From: Alphaproteobacteria bacterium
GTDB lineage: Bacteria > Pseudomonadota > Alphaproteobacteria > Caulobacterales > Parvularculaceae
DNA length: 64,000 nt
Direction: 5' to 3'
Assembly (NCBI GenBank): GCA_030433215.1
Contig: JAUIMC010000003.1
Location: forward strand, 1 to 64,000
Part shown: in pieces, positions 8,669 through 17,187 of the stretch
How the letters are laid out: the number at the start of each line of letters is the position of its first letter
How positions within the stretch are numbered: the first letter of the stretch is position 1
Translations under genes and position numbers: made by a program
The notes under the pieces: generated by a model
The model's input: only the letters and a program-made list of their open reading frames with translations
Told to the model about the DNA's origin: nothing
Databases searched by the model: none

Positions 8669-9253
8669 TTAGCTTGAAGACAAGGACTTGCAGGCTTCGC
8701 TCAGCAAGCGCCACGCATAGCCTGCATAGGTCTGATCGACCATCAGCCGGAATGACGGCGCTTCATTGCACTGTTGAATGAAAACACCCGCGTCGCCGAG
8801 CAGCGATTGCGCGCAGCGCCCAGGCGCAAACGCCCGCGGGTGAAGATCCAACGGACAGAGAGAGGCGAGCACGTCGCGCGCGCCGGTCTTTTCGATCTGA
8901 AACACCGCATAAGCATGAGTGAGTTGCAGCACGAGGGCCGTCTCATCCCTAAACGCCGTTTGCGCCGCGGCGCATATCCTCGCAACTTCGGCCTCATCAC
9001 CCAACAGCAGCCACTGATTGGGCGCCGCCCAGGCAATCTCCACCCCGCTTCCTTGCACGACAGTGTTCGCCATTTGCGGCGCGCGAACGCCCAAAAGCGC
9101 CTCGAGCTCAGGGCTTCCCAGCAAGTCGCTTTTCCTGACAATCACTTTTGCGACGCCGAAAAACGTTTGCTGGCGCAACGAGACGAACTCGCTTGAATAC
9201 GCTGTCGCAGATATGCCACGGCCCAGAGGCGACATTCTTTCCAACTTAGACAT
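8669..9253 (-). CDS. soxG: Sarcosine oxidase gamma subunit
   Basis: The ATG at 9253 (MSKLERM) overlaps the last codons of soxA, the usual translational coupling in sox operons, and gives 194 residues, near the family length; an in-frame start 8 codons upstream is less likely. Conserved features of SoxG are visible: a YSSEFVSLRQQTFFG N-terminal segment, EIAWAAPNQWLLLG, and LCPLDLHPRAFAPGRCAQSLLG with a C-terminal DQTYAGYAWRLL. SoxG is a small subunit of heterotetrameric sarcosine oxidase that packs against the alpha subunit's GcvT-like domain. Last gene of the operon, directly before the transporter remnant. Confidence 0.92.
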   Translation of the reverse strand: MSKLERMSPLGRGISATAYSSEFVSLRQQTFFGVAKVIVRKSDLLGSPELEALLGVRAPQMANTVVQGSGVEIAWAAPNQWLLLGDEAEVARICAAAQTAFRDETALVLQLTHAYAVFQIEKTGARDVLASLCPLDLHPRAFAPGRCAQSLLGDAGVFIQQCNEAPSFRLMVDQTYAGYAWRLLSEACKSLSSS

Positions 9254-12239
9254 GCAATCGTTTTCCTTCGGGATCATAGGCGCCGGGCGCGGAGATCCGG
9301 GCGCGGCGCGAGACGCCGCGATCCCATATTTTTACCTCTTCCCCGATTCTTTCACGGCCATTTGCAACCATTCCCAGCGCAACCGGCTTGCCAAGCGCCG
9401 CAGAATAGACGCTTGACGTCACCCACCCTTGCGTCAAGGCCGGCGGCGCGCTTTCCGGAAGCAGAACATGGGCGCCGACCGTTAACGGTTTTGCGCTGCC
9501 GTCAAGACATTCAAGTCCCACAAACTGCCGGCGATCGTCGCGCAAGCTGTCTGGACGCATTGTCGAACGCCGTCCGATAAAATCCGCGGCCTTGCGGCTG
9601 ATGACGCCGCCAAAGCCGATATCCTGCGGCAGCGTCATACCATCCGTATCCGCTCCAACATGCAGGAACCCTTTCTCCACGCGCAGCGCCATCAGCGTCT
9701 CCACGCCAAAAGGCGAAACGCCGAATTCCCTGCCGGCGTCCATCAGCGCAGCCCAGAAAGAGGCGCCAAATCCCCAGGGAACAGCAACTTCGTATGAAAG
9801 CTCCCCCGAGAAGCTGACCCGTTGTATGCGGCAGGCCACTCCTTCGATCTCGCCTTCGCGAACATGCATATGAGGAAACGCTTCGGCGGCAAGGTCGATG
9901 CTGCAATCGAATTTCCGGAGAAGATCGCGCGCGCGCGGCCCGTTCACATTCATCACAGCCCAATTGGTCGTGACCTCTTGCACCACCACGTCGAGGTCAG
10001 GCCATTCGCATTGAAGCCATTCGTCCATATTGTCCGCTATCAGGGCGGCATGGCCGCTTGTGGTGCCCGCCAGATAACGGTTCGGACCGAGACAGGCGAG
10101 CACGCCGTCATCAAGGACGACGCCATTTTCATCAAGCATGACCCCATAGCGACAGCGCTGCGGTTTCAAGGTCGCCATGTTGTTGACATAGAAGCGGTTC
10201 AGAAATTCTCTGGCGTCCGCCCCCGCAACTTCGATCTTCCCGAGCGGAGAGGCTTCGAATAGCCCTACGCCGTCACGCACGGCGAGCGCTTCGCGGCGAA
10301 CAGCTGCGTGTTCGTCTTCACCATCCTGCGCGTAGAAGGCGGGGCGGCGCCATCCGCCGTAATCCTCAAAGCGCGCGCCAAGCATTTCATGGGCGTCCTC
10401 GGCCGCAAGCGGGCGCAAGGGGGCGATGTTTTCTCCGACACGCCGGCCTGCGAAAGCGCCAATTTCGATCGGATCATAGGGCGGACGGAAAGTCGTGGTG
10501 CCGACTTGCGCCATCGGCTTTCCAAGCGCTCCTTCCATTACGCCAATGCCGTTGACATTCGACGTCTTGCCTTGGTCGGACGCCATGCCAAGGGTCGTAT
10601 AACGTTTCACATGCTCAACGGATTTGAAGTTCTCGCGAATAGCGAGCGCGACATCGTCCGACGTCACGTCATTCTGAAAATCGAGCCACGCCTTGCCGCG
10701 CTCTCCCGCCAGTCCGGAAACATCCACCTGCCATATCGGACGGATATTACCGAATGCTTCGCCGTCAACCGTCGCGGGCTCTATGTCCGCAGCATCGAAA
10801 CCACAATCGCGGGCGGCTGCCGCGCCGGCCCGCGCAGCGTCAGCCAGCCCCTGCGTCAATGAAAATTCGCCGCCGGCGGCGCCGACGCACAAAACATGCT
10901 GCCCGCATTCCCGGGGAACAAACGCCTGTATCTGTTCGTCGAAGCGCAATTTGCCGCCCGCCTGAGAATACAGGTGGACAACCGGCGACCAGCCGCCGGA
11001 CGTCAGCACCGTATCGCATTCGACGAGAGCGGCGCTTCCCTTGACCGCCTGCCCGTCATCATCAAGCTTGTGCAGTTCCGCCGCACGCACTTTCTTGCCG
11101 CCGCGCACATTCGTGATGGTCGATGCAGTGAAAACATTAATCCCTGAAGCGGCCATTTGCGCGCCCTTCGCCGACAATCCTGGGCGCGCATCGGCGATAG
11201 CCGCGATATCGACGCCGAGGCGGCGCAAGACCGCAGCGCTCTCATATCCACTGTCATTATTGACAGCGAAGACGGCGCGGCGCCCCGGCGCCGCCGCATA
11301 GCGCGCAGCATAGGTCGCGCCGGCGCCCGCAAGCATCACGCCGGGCCGGTCGTTATTCGGAAACACCAAGGGCCGCTCGATTGCCCCGGTCGCCAATATC
11401 ACCGACTTCGCCCGCACCTTCCAGAAACGCAAGCGCGGGCCGGAACGCTCCGCCAGCGGCAAATGATCGGTCAGTCGCTCGCACAGGCCGACAAGGCCAT
11501 GATCGTAAAAGCCGAAAGCCAGCGTCCGGTTCAAGAGCTGCGTTTCCGGCGCCGCCCGCAACTCCTCCACAACGCGTCCAATCCAGTCATCAGCCGGATC
11601 TTGCCCTACATGCCTGTTGCTCGCCATGAGCGAACCGCCCCATTGGGCGTCATGGTCGACCAACATGACGCGCGCGCCCGACCGCGAAGCCGCCTGCGCC
11701 GCCTGCAGCCCCGCTGGCCCGCCCCCGACGACAAGCACGTCGCAAGCCGCATAACGCTTGTCGTAGATATCTTCATCCGACGCCTCGGGACTGACGCCAA
11801 GACCGGCGGCGCGGCGGATCGCCGGCTCGAACAAACTCCAATGCGGCCACATAAACGTCTTGTAGTAGAACGCCGCAGGAATGAAGCGGGCGAACATCGA
11901 GTTGACCGACAACAAATCAAAAGAAAGGCTGGGCCAGGCGTTGACCGGCGCCGCGCGTAAGCCGTCATACAGCTCCACACCGGTCGCTTTCACATTCGGA
12001 CGCGCCTGAGCCCCGTCTTCCAATTGCATGATAGCGTTCGGCTCGTCGAGACCGGCGGCGAGAAGCCCGCGCGGGCGGTGATATTTGAAACTCCGCCCGA
12101 GCATGGACACGCCGTTTGCCATAAGCGCTGAGCCGAGCGTGTCTCCTGCATAGCCTTCATACGAGACGCCTTCGAAAGTGAAGGACAGCGGCCTGGAGCG
12201 ATCGATGCGCCCGCCTTTTTCAAGCCGAAACCCGCTCAT
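9246..12239 (-). CDS. soxA: Sarcosine oxidase alpha subunit
   Basis: A 997-residue subunit of the enzyme that oxidises sarcosine to glycine, H2O2 and 5,10-methylene-THF. Domain order: a ferredoxin-like N-terminal domain (~15-110), an NAD/FAD-binding core with DVLVVGGGPAGLQAAQAA near residue 175 and ILATGAIERPLVFPNNDRPG, and a C-terminal GcvT-like aminomethyltransferase domain (~610-990) that binds folate and receives the methyl carbon (RVEKGFLHVGADTDG). Length is normal for the family. The ATG overlaps the soxD stop (ATGA) and the 3' end overlaps soxG. No damage seen. Confidence 0.96.
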   Translation of the reverse strand: MSGFRLEKGGRIDRSRPLSFTFEGVSYEGYAGDTLGSALMANGVSMLGRSFKYHRPRGLLAAGLDEPNAIMQLEDGAQARPNVKATGVELYDGLRAAPVNAWPSLSFDLLSVNSMFARFIPAAFYYKTFMWPHWSLFEPAIRRAAGLGVSPEASDEDIYDKRYAACDVLVVGGGPAGLQAAQAASRSGARVMLVDHDAQWGGSLMASNRHVGQDPADDWIGRVVEELRAAPETQLLNRTLAFGFYDHGLVGLCERLTDHLPLAERSGPRLRFWKVRAKSVILATGAIERPLVFPNNDRPGVMLAGAGATYAARYAAAPGRRAVFAVNNDSGYESAAVLRRLGVDIAAIADARPGLSAKGAQMAASGINVFTASTITNVRGGKKVRAAELHKLDDDGQAVKGSAALVECDTVLTSGGWSPVVHLYSQAGGKLRFDEQIQAFVPRECGQHVLCVGAAGGEFSLTQGLADAARAGAAAARDCGFDAADIEPATVDGEAFGNIRPIWQVDVSGLAGERGKAWLDFQNDVTSDDVALAIRENFKSVEHVKRYTTLGMASDQGKTSNVNGIGVMEGALGKPMAQVGTTTFRPPYDPIEIGAFAGRRVGENIAPLRPLAAEDAHEMLGARFEDYGGWRRPAFYAQDGEDEHAAVRREALAVRDGVGLFEASPLGKIEVAGADAREFLNRFYVNNMATLKPQRCRYGVMLDENGVVLDDGVLACLGPNRYLAGTTSGHAALIADNMDEWLQCEWPDLDVVVQEVTTNWAVMNVNGPRARDLLRKFDCSIDLAAEAFPHMHVREGEIEGVACRIQRVSFSGELSYEVAVPWGFGASFWAALMDAGREFGVSPFGVETLMALRVEKGFLHVGADTDGMTLPQDIGFGGVISRKAADFIGRRSTMRPDSLRDDRRQFVGLECLDGSAKPLTVGAHVLLPESAPPALTQGWVTSSVYSAALGKPVALGMVANGRERIGEEVKIWDRGVSRRARISAPGAYDPEGKRLHV

Positions 12240-12526
12240 CGCTTCGTCCCTTCCAGTTGCGGCGGCTGCTCTCCCATGCCGTAAACCGCAAGAATCTCAT
12301 GCGTAAGAGTGCTGCGCGCAACATTGAACCATTGGCGACAGCCGAAACGATGAACCCAGCGCTCAAGGCTGACGCCTTTTGGGTTATCGCGATAAAAAAG
12401 ATATTCCGCCCACTGCCTGTCAGACACCTGATCATGAGGGCCTGGCCGCTCAAGATGCGCCTGGCCGCCGCAGCGGAATTCAATTTCGGCGCGCGCGCCG
12501 CAATAAGGACATGAAATCTGGAGCAT
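12236..12526 (-). CDS. soxD: Sarcosine oxidase delta subunit
   Basis: A 96-residue zinc-binding small subunit. The N-terminal CPYCG pair (Cys6, Cys9), a downstream His (EIEFRCGGQAH) and Cys63 in HRFGCRQWFN match the zinc ligands and core of SoxD; the block YLFYRDNPKGVSLERWVH is highly characteristic. It starts 9 bp after soxB and overlaps soxA by four bases. SoxD binds the alpha subunit and stabilises the heterotetramer. Confidence 0.95.
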   Translation of the reverse strand: MLQISCPYCGARAEIEFRCGGQAHLERPGPHDQVSDRQWAEYLFYRDNPKGVSLERWVHRFGCRQWFNVARSTLTHEILAVYGMGEQPPQLEGTKR

Positions 12527-12535
12527 AGCGGCCTC

Positions 12536-13783
12536 TTAGTGGGCGATGCCGGCGCCGGCGGCTTCGTCGATCAAGGCGCCGGTTTCGAAGCGTTTCAGAC
12601 TAAAAGGCGCGGTCAGGGGATGGGGTTCATTCTTTGCAATCGTGTGCGCATAACAAAAACCAGCCCCCGGTATGGCCTTGAAACCGCCGGTCCCCCAGCC
12701 GCAATTCAGATATAGCCCCTTGACGGGCGACAGCCCGACAACCGGCGTTGAATCATGCATGACATCGACAATGCCGGCCCATTGCCGCAAAAAGCGCATG
12801 CGCGAAAAGCGCGGGAACAGATCGACAACTCCCGCCGCCGTATGCTCCATCACCGGCAAATTGCCGCGCTGGGCGTAAGACGGATAAAGATCAATCGCAG
12901 AGCCGATCACCAGCTCGCCCTTGTCGGACTGACTGATATAAACGCCGTGGCTAATGGACAGCAACACGGTGTCGAGAACCGGCTTGACGGGTTCTGACAC
13001 GCAAGCCTGCAACGCGTAGGAAATGATCGGCAGGCGGAAGCCGGCGAGCTCGGCGAGAACCGACGTATTCCCCGCCACGGCCAGCGCGACTTTTCCCGTC
13101 TTGATATCGCCGCGGGTCGTCCGCACGCCCGTCACGGCGCCGTCAACGATATCAAACCCCGTGACTTCGCAGTTCTGCACGATATCGACGCCGCGCATGT
13201 CCGCCGCGCGCGCATACCCCCAGGCGATGGCGTCATGGCGCGCCGTTCCGCCGCGTTTCTGAAGCAGGCCCGCCATTACGGGATATCGGGGCGCGTCGCT
13301 CAGAATCGGTATGCGCCGCTTCACTTCGGCGCCGTCATGCAATTCTGCATCAACGCCATTCAGCAACATCGCGTTTACAGCCCGGTGAAGCATCTCGACG
13401 CCATGCCGGTCATGGGCAATGTTCCACATGCCACGCTGTGAAAACATGATGTTGTAGTTCAGATCACGCGTCAGCCCTTCATAAAGCTTCAGCGAGAAAT
13501 CATAGAACGCCGCCGACTCGGGAAAGAAATAATTGGAGCGAATGACCGTCGTGTTGCGCCCGGTGTTCCCGCCGCCGATCCAGCCTTTTTCAAGCACGGC
13601 GATCCTGGTCATGCCGAACTCTTTCGCCAGATAGTAAGCCGTCGCCAGACCGTGACCGCCCCCGCCAATAATGACCGCGTCATATTCAGCTTTGGGAGCG
13701 GCGTCGCGCCATGCGGGCGCCCAGCCTTTTTGTTTGTTGAACCCCTCCCTCAGCAGGGAAGCGGCCGAATAATGCCGGGTCAA
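12536..13783 (-). CDS. soxB: Sarcosine oxidase beta subunit
   Basis: A flavoprotein of the DAO family and the first gene of the soxBDAG operon. The FAD-binding motif VIIGGGGHGLATAYYLAKEF lies near residue 37 and the C-terminal CGWGTGGFKAIPGAG contributes to the flavin site; family members carry covalent FMN at the alpha/beta interface and non-covalent FAD. I choose the TTG at 13783: an AGGAG sits 9 bp before it and the product starts (M)TRHYSAASLLREG, like other SoxB proteins, with 415 residues. The in-frame ATG at 13807 has no Shine-Dalgarno and would lie only about 11 nt from the predicted transcript start. Confidence 0.95.
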   Translation of the reverse strand: MTRHYSAASLLREGFNKQKGWAPAWRDAAPKAEYDAVIIGGGGHGLATAYYLAKEFGMTRIAVLEKGWIGGGNTGRNTTVIRSNYFFPESAAFYDFSLKLYEGLTRDLNYNIMFSQRGMWNIAHDRHGVEMLHRAVNAMLLNGVDAELHDGAEVKRRIPILSDAPRYPVMAGLLQKRGGTARHDAIAWGYARAADMRGVDIVQNCEVTGFDIVDGAVTGVRTTRGDIKTGKVALAVAGNTSVLAELAGFRLPIISYALQACVSEPVKPVLDTVLLSISHGVYISQSDKGELVIGSAIDLYPSYAQRGNLPVMEHTAAGVVDLFPRFSRMRFLRQWAGIVDVMHDSTPVVGLSPVKGLYLNCGWGTGGFKAIPGAGFCYAHTIAKNEPHPLTAPFSLKRFETGALIDEAAGAGIAH

Positions 13784-13810
13784 ATCTTTGGGCTCCTGGA
13801 GGAACATTTA

Positions 13811-13853
13811 AATACAGTAGTGCATTTATAGGGAAGAAAACCCAGCAAGGCAA
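13811..13853 (-). promoter_or_regulatory. soxBDAG promoter with palindromic operator
   Basis: On the minus strand a -35 TTGCCT (13848-13853) and a -10 TATAAA (13825-13830) are separated by exactly 17 bp. The palindrome AATACA-GTAG-TGCATT (13811-13826; arms extend to 8 bp with one mismatch) starts inside the -10 and covers the probable transcript start, an arrangement suited to repression. It closely copies the palindrome at the purU promoter. Identity of the binding protein is inferred only. Confidence 0.6.
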
Positions 13854-13870
13854 TATGATCGGCGGGTTAT

Positions 13871-14212
13871 TTAAGCCGCCACAGCGCCTGCCAAGAGCGA
13901 TTCCGCGAGCGCCTTTAGCTCCAAATGGTCGGCTCGAATTTTATCGTAGATGTCCTTTTCGGCCTTTGCCCGGATCGCCTTTATCTCCTCGAGCGACAGG
14001 ACGCGCCGGCGACGGCGTCGCCTTCTATCGCGTGAGCGTTCCGGCCGCCGGGCGTGCTCGTGAAGTCCAGACTGGATTTCAGGGCCCAGACGAAAGCAGC
14101 ACGAAGATTGGCGCGGCAATGGCGCGGATGGACGGGCGACGATAGGCGCCATGAGACGCCTGGCCCTGGCCTTCATCTGACCGACATCATCGGTGCAGAG
14201 CATTTCAAGCAA
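13871..14212 (-). CDS. Hypothetical arginine-rich protein, possibly a remnant
   Basis: A 113-codon frame lying between the tRNA and the sox promoter. The last 45 residues look like genuine protein (VLSLEEIKAIRAKAEKDIYD, then helical leucine/alanine-rich sequence ending ESLLAGAVAA), preceded by a run of eight arginines; the N-terminal half reads as low-complexity sequence and starts only 2 bp from the tRNA. I do not recognise a family. It could be a short real gene with a later start, the tail of a decayed gene, or a chance frame in GC-rich DNA. Confidence 0.3.
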   Translation of the reverse strand: MLEMLCTDDVGQMKARARRLMAPIVARPSAPLPRQSSCCFRLGPEIQSGLHEHARRPERSRDRRRRRRRRVLSLEEIKAIRAKAEKDIYDKIRADHLELKALAESLLAGAVAA

Positions 14213-14213
14213 T

Positions 14214-14290
14214 TGGTGGGCCCGGAGGGACTCGAACCCCCAACCTAGCGGTTATGAGCCGCCAGCTCTAACCAATTGAGCTACAGGCCC
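14214..14290 (-). tRNA. tRNA with anticodon CAU, probably tRNA-Ile2 (lysidine-modified)
   Basis: A complete 77-nt cloverleaf with encoded CCA: acceptor GGGCCTG pairs with CGGGCCC, D-arm GCTC/GAGC, anticodon stem GGCGG/CCGCT around loop CTCATAA, T-arm GGGGG-TTCGAGT-CCCTC. The CAU anticodon could mean elongator Met or Ile2. The GGGCCTG acceptor resembles alphaproteobacterial isoleucine tRNAs rather than the GGCGGGG of elongator Met tRNAs as I remember them, and it lacks the initiator's first-pair mismatch, so Ile2 read as AUA after TilS modification is preferred. Confidence 0.9.
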
Positions 14291-14501
14291 GTTGAAGGAC
14301 GCGGATGGCGGCCCCTCGCCGGAAGCGCCGTCTTATCAGCTATCACCGCCCCGTCAAAGACCGCCTTTCCGGGCCCCGGGCCGCTCTGCCTCCCTGCCGG
14401 TTTCGTGAAGGCGCGCCTCATTGCGCCTCTCCTTTTCGCCTTGATTTCGCCACCGGAAGCCGCTCACATCCGGCGCAAATCGCTGATAAGGAGACCAATC
14501 C

Positions 14502-15221
14502 ATGCGTCACGCCATCGCCCCCGCCGCTCTCGCCGCCGCGATCTTCGCCGCCGGGTGCAGCGCGCCCGAAGCCGCCGCCGCAGATCCCGCCGCCCAGCAC
14601 CGCACCATCACCGTCACCGGCGAAGGCGAGGCCTCGGCCGCGCCGGACATGGCGGTCATCCAGATCGGCGTCCGGACCGAGGCGCCGACCGCCGCCGACG
14701 CCCTGCGCCAGAACTCGGAGAATATGAGCGCGACCATCGACACGCTGAAAAAGCTCGGCGTCGAAAATCGCGACATCCAGACGTCGGGCCTGTCGATCAA
14801 TCCGCGCTATAATTACGACCAGAACCGGTCGAACCCGGAAGTCATCGGCTTTACGGCGTCGAACAATGTCACCGTGCGCCTGCGCGATCTCGACAATGCC
14901 GGCGCGGTGATCGACCAGGCGGTGCAGTCCGGCGCCAACAGCCTTGGCGGCATCTCCTTCGCATTCTCCGATTCGAAACCCTTGATGGACGAAGCGCGCA
15001 AGAAGGCGGTCGCCGACGCCAAGGCGAAAGCGACGCTCCTGACAGACGCCGCCGGCGTGCGCCTCGGCAAGCTCGTCACCATCCAGGAAGGCTACGCCGC
15101 CCCGCCGCAACCGAAAATGTATTCGGCGCGAATGGAGATGGCGTCCGACGCAGCGGTTCCCATGGAAGCCGGCGAGTCGAGCGTCAATGTGTCGGTCTCG
15201 CTGATCTACGAGATCCAATAG
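14502..15221 (+). CDS. SIMPL (DUF541) domain lipoprotein
   Basis: A 239-residue exported protein. The N-terminus MRHAIAPAALAAAIFAAGC is a lipoprotein signal with the acceptor Cys19, so it should be membrane-anchored in the envelope. The rest is a SIMPL/DUF541 domain: TITVTGEGEASAAPDMA, an internal DIQTSGLSINPRY, the GFTASNNVTVRLRD core and KAKATLLTDAAGVRLGKLV. Family members (YggE type) form oligomeric rings and are linked to oxidative stress; the biochemical role is not established. AAGGAG lies 8 bp before the ATG. It stands alone downstream of the tRNA and converges with the M28 peptidase. Confidence 0.88.
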   Translation: MRHAIAPAALAAAIFAAGCSAPEAAAADPAAQHRTITVTGEGEASAAPDMAVIQIGVRTEAPTAADALRQNSENMSATIDTLKKLGVENRDIQTSGLSINPRYNYDQNRSNPEVIGFTASNNVTVRLRDLDNAGAVIDQAVQSGANSLGGISFAFSDSKPLMDEARKKAVADAKAKATLLTDAAGVRLGKLVTIQEGYAAPPQPKMYSARMEMASDAAVPMEAGESSVNVSVSLIYEIQ

Positions 15222-15303
15222 GCGCAATGCCGACGCGCGCGCGGGTTTTGCCTTATCCTTTGGCCCGCCGCCGGTGCTCCTCGAAAGAAGCCGCGCGAAG
15301 ACT

Positions 15304-16983
15304 TTATTCCGCGCCGAACAGATCGCCGAAGAAGTCGCCTTCATTCCAGCGCGGCCGCTCCGGCGTATTGGCGAGCGCGTCGGCGATCACGTAATTCACA
15401 TCTGCGAATCGAGCCAGCGCGTCATAGCGGATCGGCTGCGTGATGTCGTCGCTCGGCTGGTGATAGTGGGTTCTGTAAAAATTCCAGAACGCTTCCTCAC
15501 CGCCATTCTCGAATCCCGTCCACAGGAATATCGAGGGCACCCCCTGTTCAACGAAAGCATAATGATCGGAGCGTGTAAAAATGCCGAGTTCGGGGATCGG
15601 GTCCGGCGACAAAGTCACCCCTTCAGCGTCTAGCGCCGCCTTCATCACCGGCCCGATGGAGGAGCGTTCCGCCCCGAAGGCGATGACGTCGGTGAAATCA
15701 TGCAGGATCACCGGCATGTCGAGATTCACATTGGCGGCCATCTCGCCCTCGCCGATGGTCGGAAAATGCGCGAAGTAATCAGCCCCGAGCAATCCTTTTT
15801 CCTCGGCCGTCACCGCGACGATCATGACGCTGCGGGCCGGCGCATCGCCGGCGGCGGCGAAATCGGCCGCCGCCTGAAGCATGGCGGCGACCCCGACGGC
15901 GTTGTCCATGGCGCCGTTATTGATCCCGTCCTTTCCTTCCCCGATCAGGCTTTCATTGACGCCGATATGATCGAGATGCGCGGTGAGAATGACATACTCG
16001 TCTTTAAGATCGGGGTCCGCGCCGGGAATAAGCCCGACCACATTGTCGCTGGCGACGCGTTCCGTTTCCATGGCGCCGGTCATGGAGACCGTAACCGCGA
16101 GATCGAAACTGCCTGTGGGCGCGCCCTCGCCGTCCGCCGCCGCGCGCGCCGCCGCATAGGCATGAGGCGCGCCGTCAAAAAGAAGCGCCGCCTTGTCCGG
16201 ATGCAGCGCTGCGCGGCCCTTGATGTTCTCGCCGTCCGTATCGGGCTTGCCGTCCGGCCCCACCCAGCTCATGGCGGAATAGGACGGATTGGCGGTGAAC
16301 CGCTCCCACGGATAGCTTTTTTCGGTGGCCGCCGTGTAAAGCGAAATCGCGCCGATAGCGCCGCGTTCTGAGGCGGTTTTGGATTTCACGCCGTTCGACG
16401 CGAAATGCGCGCGGCTTTCCGTGTCGAACGCTTCCGGGGCGCCGCTGAAATAGACGACGACCTTGCCTTCAACATCGACATCTTCGTAATCGTCATAACC
16501 GAAGGCCGGCGCATGAACGCCGTAGCCGACAAACACCGCTTCGGCCTTCGTGATGTCAAATGACGGCGCCGCCAGCGAGGGAAAGACGCGGAAGTCGTCG
16601 AGATAGGCGAGCGCGGCCGCCTCGCCGTCCGGCCCGGTGACAGAAAAGGCCGCGGTCTCGGCGATCAGGCTGCCGGAAATCAGCGGCACTTCCTGAAACC
16701 AGCTTCCGTCCGCGCCCGGTTCGAGCCCCAATGAGGCGAGCCGCGCGGCGACATAGCGCGCCGCCTCCGCGTAGCCTTGCGTGCCCGCTTCGCGGCCTTC
16801 GCGCGCATCGTCTGCGAGCCAGGCGATATCCGCCCGCATCCGCGCCGCGTCGTCACCGGCGGCCTCCGTCGCGGCCACCGCCGCCGTAATCTCGGGCGCG
16901 AACGCAACGGGCTCTCGGCTGACGCAAGCGGCGAGCAGCAAGAGCGGGACAAAGAATGACACGCGGGTCAGCAAGGGCGGCAT
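15304..16983 (-). CDS. M28 family zinc aminopeptidase, lipoprotein
   Basis: The ATG at 16983, 6 bp after AGGAG, gives 559 residues beginning MPPLLTRVSF with a lipobox LLLLAAC; the long open frame further upstream is not coding. Residues ~150-290 form a protease-associated insert, and the M28 catalytic core follows with all five zinc-ligand motifs: LTAHLDHIG, GAMDNAVGVAAM, TAEEKGLLGAD, NLDMPVI and RSDHYAFVEQGVPS. It should be an exported di-zinc aminopeptidase acting on peptides in the periplasm. It diverges from the 17188 gene. Confidence 0.9.
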   Translation of the reverse strand: MPPLLTRVSFFVPLLLLAACVSREPVAFAPEITAAVAATEAAGDDAARMRADIAWLADDAREGREAGTQGYAEAARYVAARLASLGLEPGADGSWFQEVPLISGSLIAETAAFSVTGPDGEAAALAYLDDFRVFPSLAAPSFDITKAEAVFVGYGVHAPAFGYDDYEDVDVEGKVVVYFSGAPEAFDTESRAHFASNGVKSKTASERGAIGAISLYTAATEKSYPWERFTANPSYSAMSWVGPDGKPDTDGENIKGRAALHPDKAALLFDGAPHAYAAARAAADGEGAPTGSFDLAVTVSMTGAMETERVASDNVVGLIPGADPDLKDEYVILTAHLDHIGVNESLIGEGKDGINNGAMDNAVGVAAMLQAAADFAAAGDAPARSVMIVAVTAEEKGLLGADYFAHFPTIGEGEMAANVNLDMPVILHDFTDVIAFGAERSSIGPVMKAALDAEGVTLSPDPIPELGIFTRSDHYAFVEQGVPSIFLWTGFENGGEEAFWNFYRTHYHQPSDDITQPIRYDALARFADVNYVIADALANTPERPRWNEGDFFGDLFGAE

Positions 16984-17187
16984 GAAGGATCTCCTCTCAG
17001 GGCAGCCGGGATTAGGCGCATGTGCGCCCGCATGGTCAACTGGCATACGGACGGGCCTGTACCAGCTCTCATAATAATTTGATTTACAATGCTTTTTCGA
17101 GGCCCGGCGCAGAAAGCCCGGCACTGACCGGAATAATTGGAACCCTCGCGCCTTGGCGGTATTATCAGGACCGGGGAGCATTACGTC

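Noticed and set aside
14054-14248. A plus-strand frame ending LVGPEGLEPPT over the tRNA
   Set aside because: This peptide ending is the well-known spurious translation of the antisense strand of a tRNA gene; it is not a protein gene.
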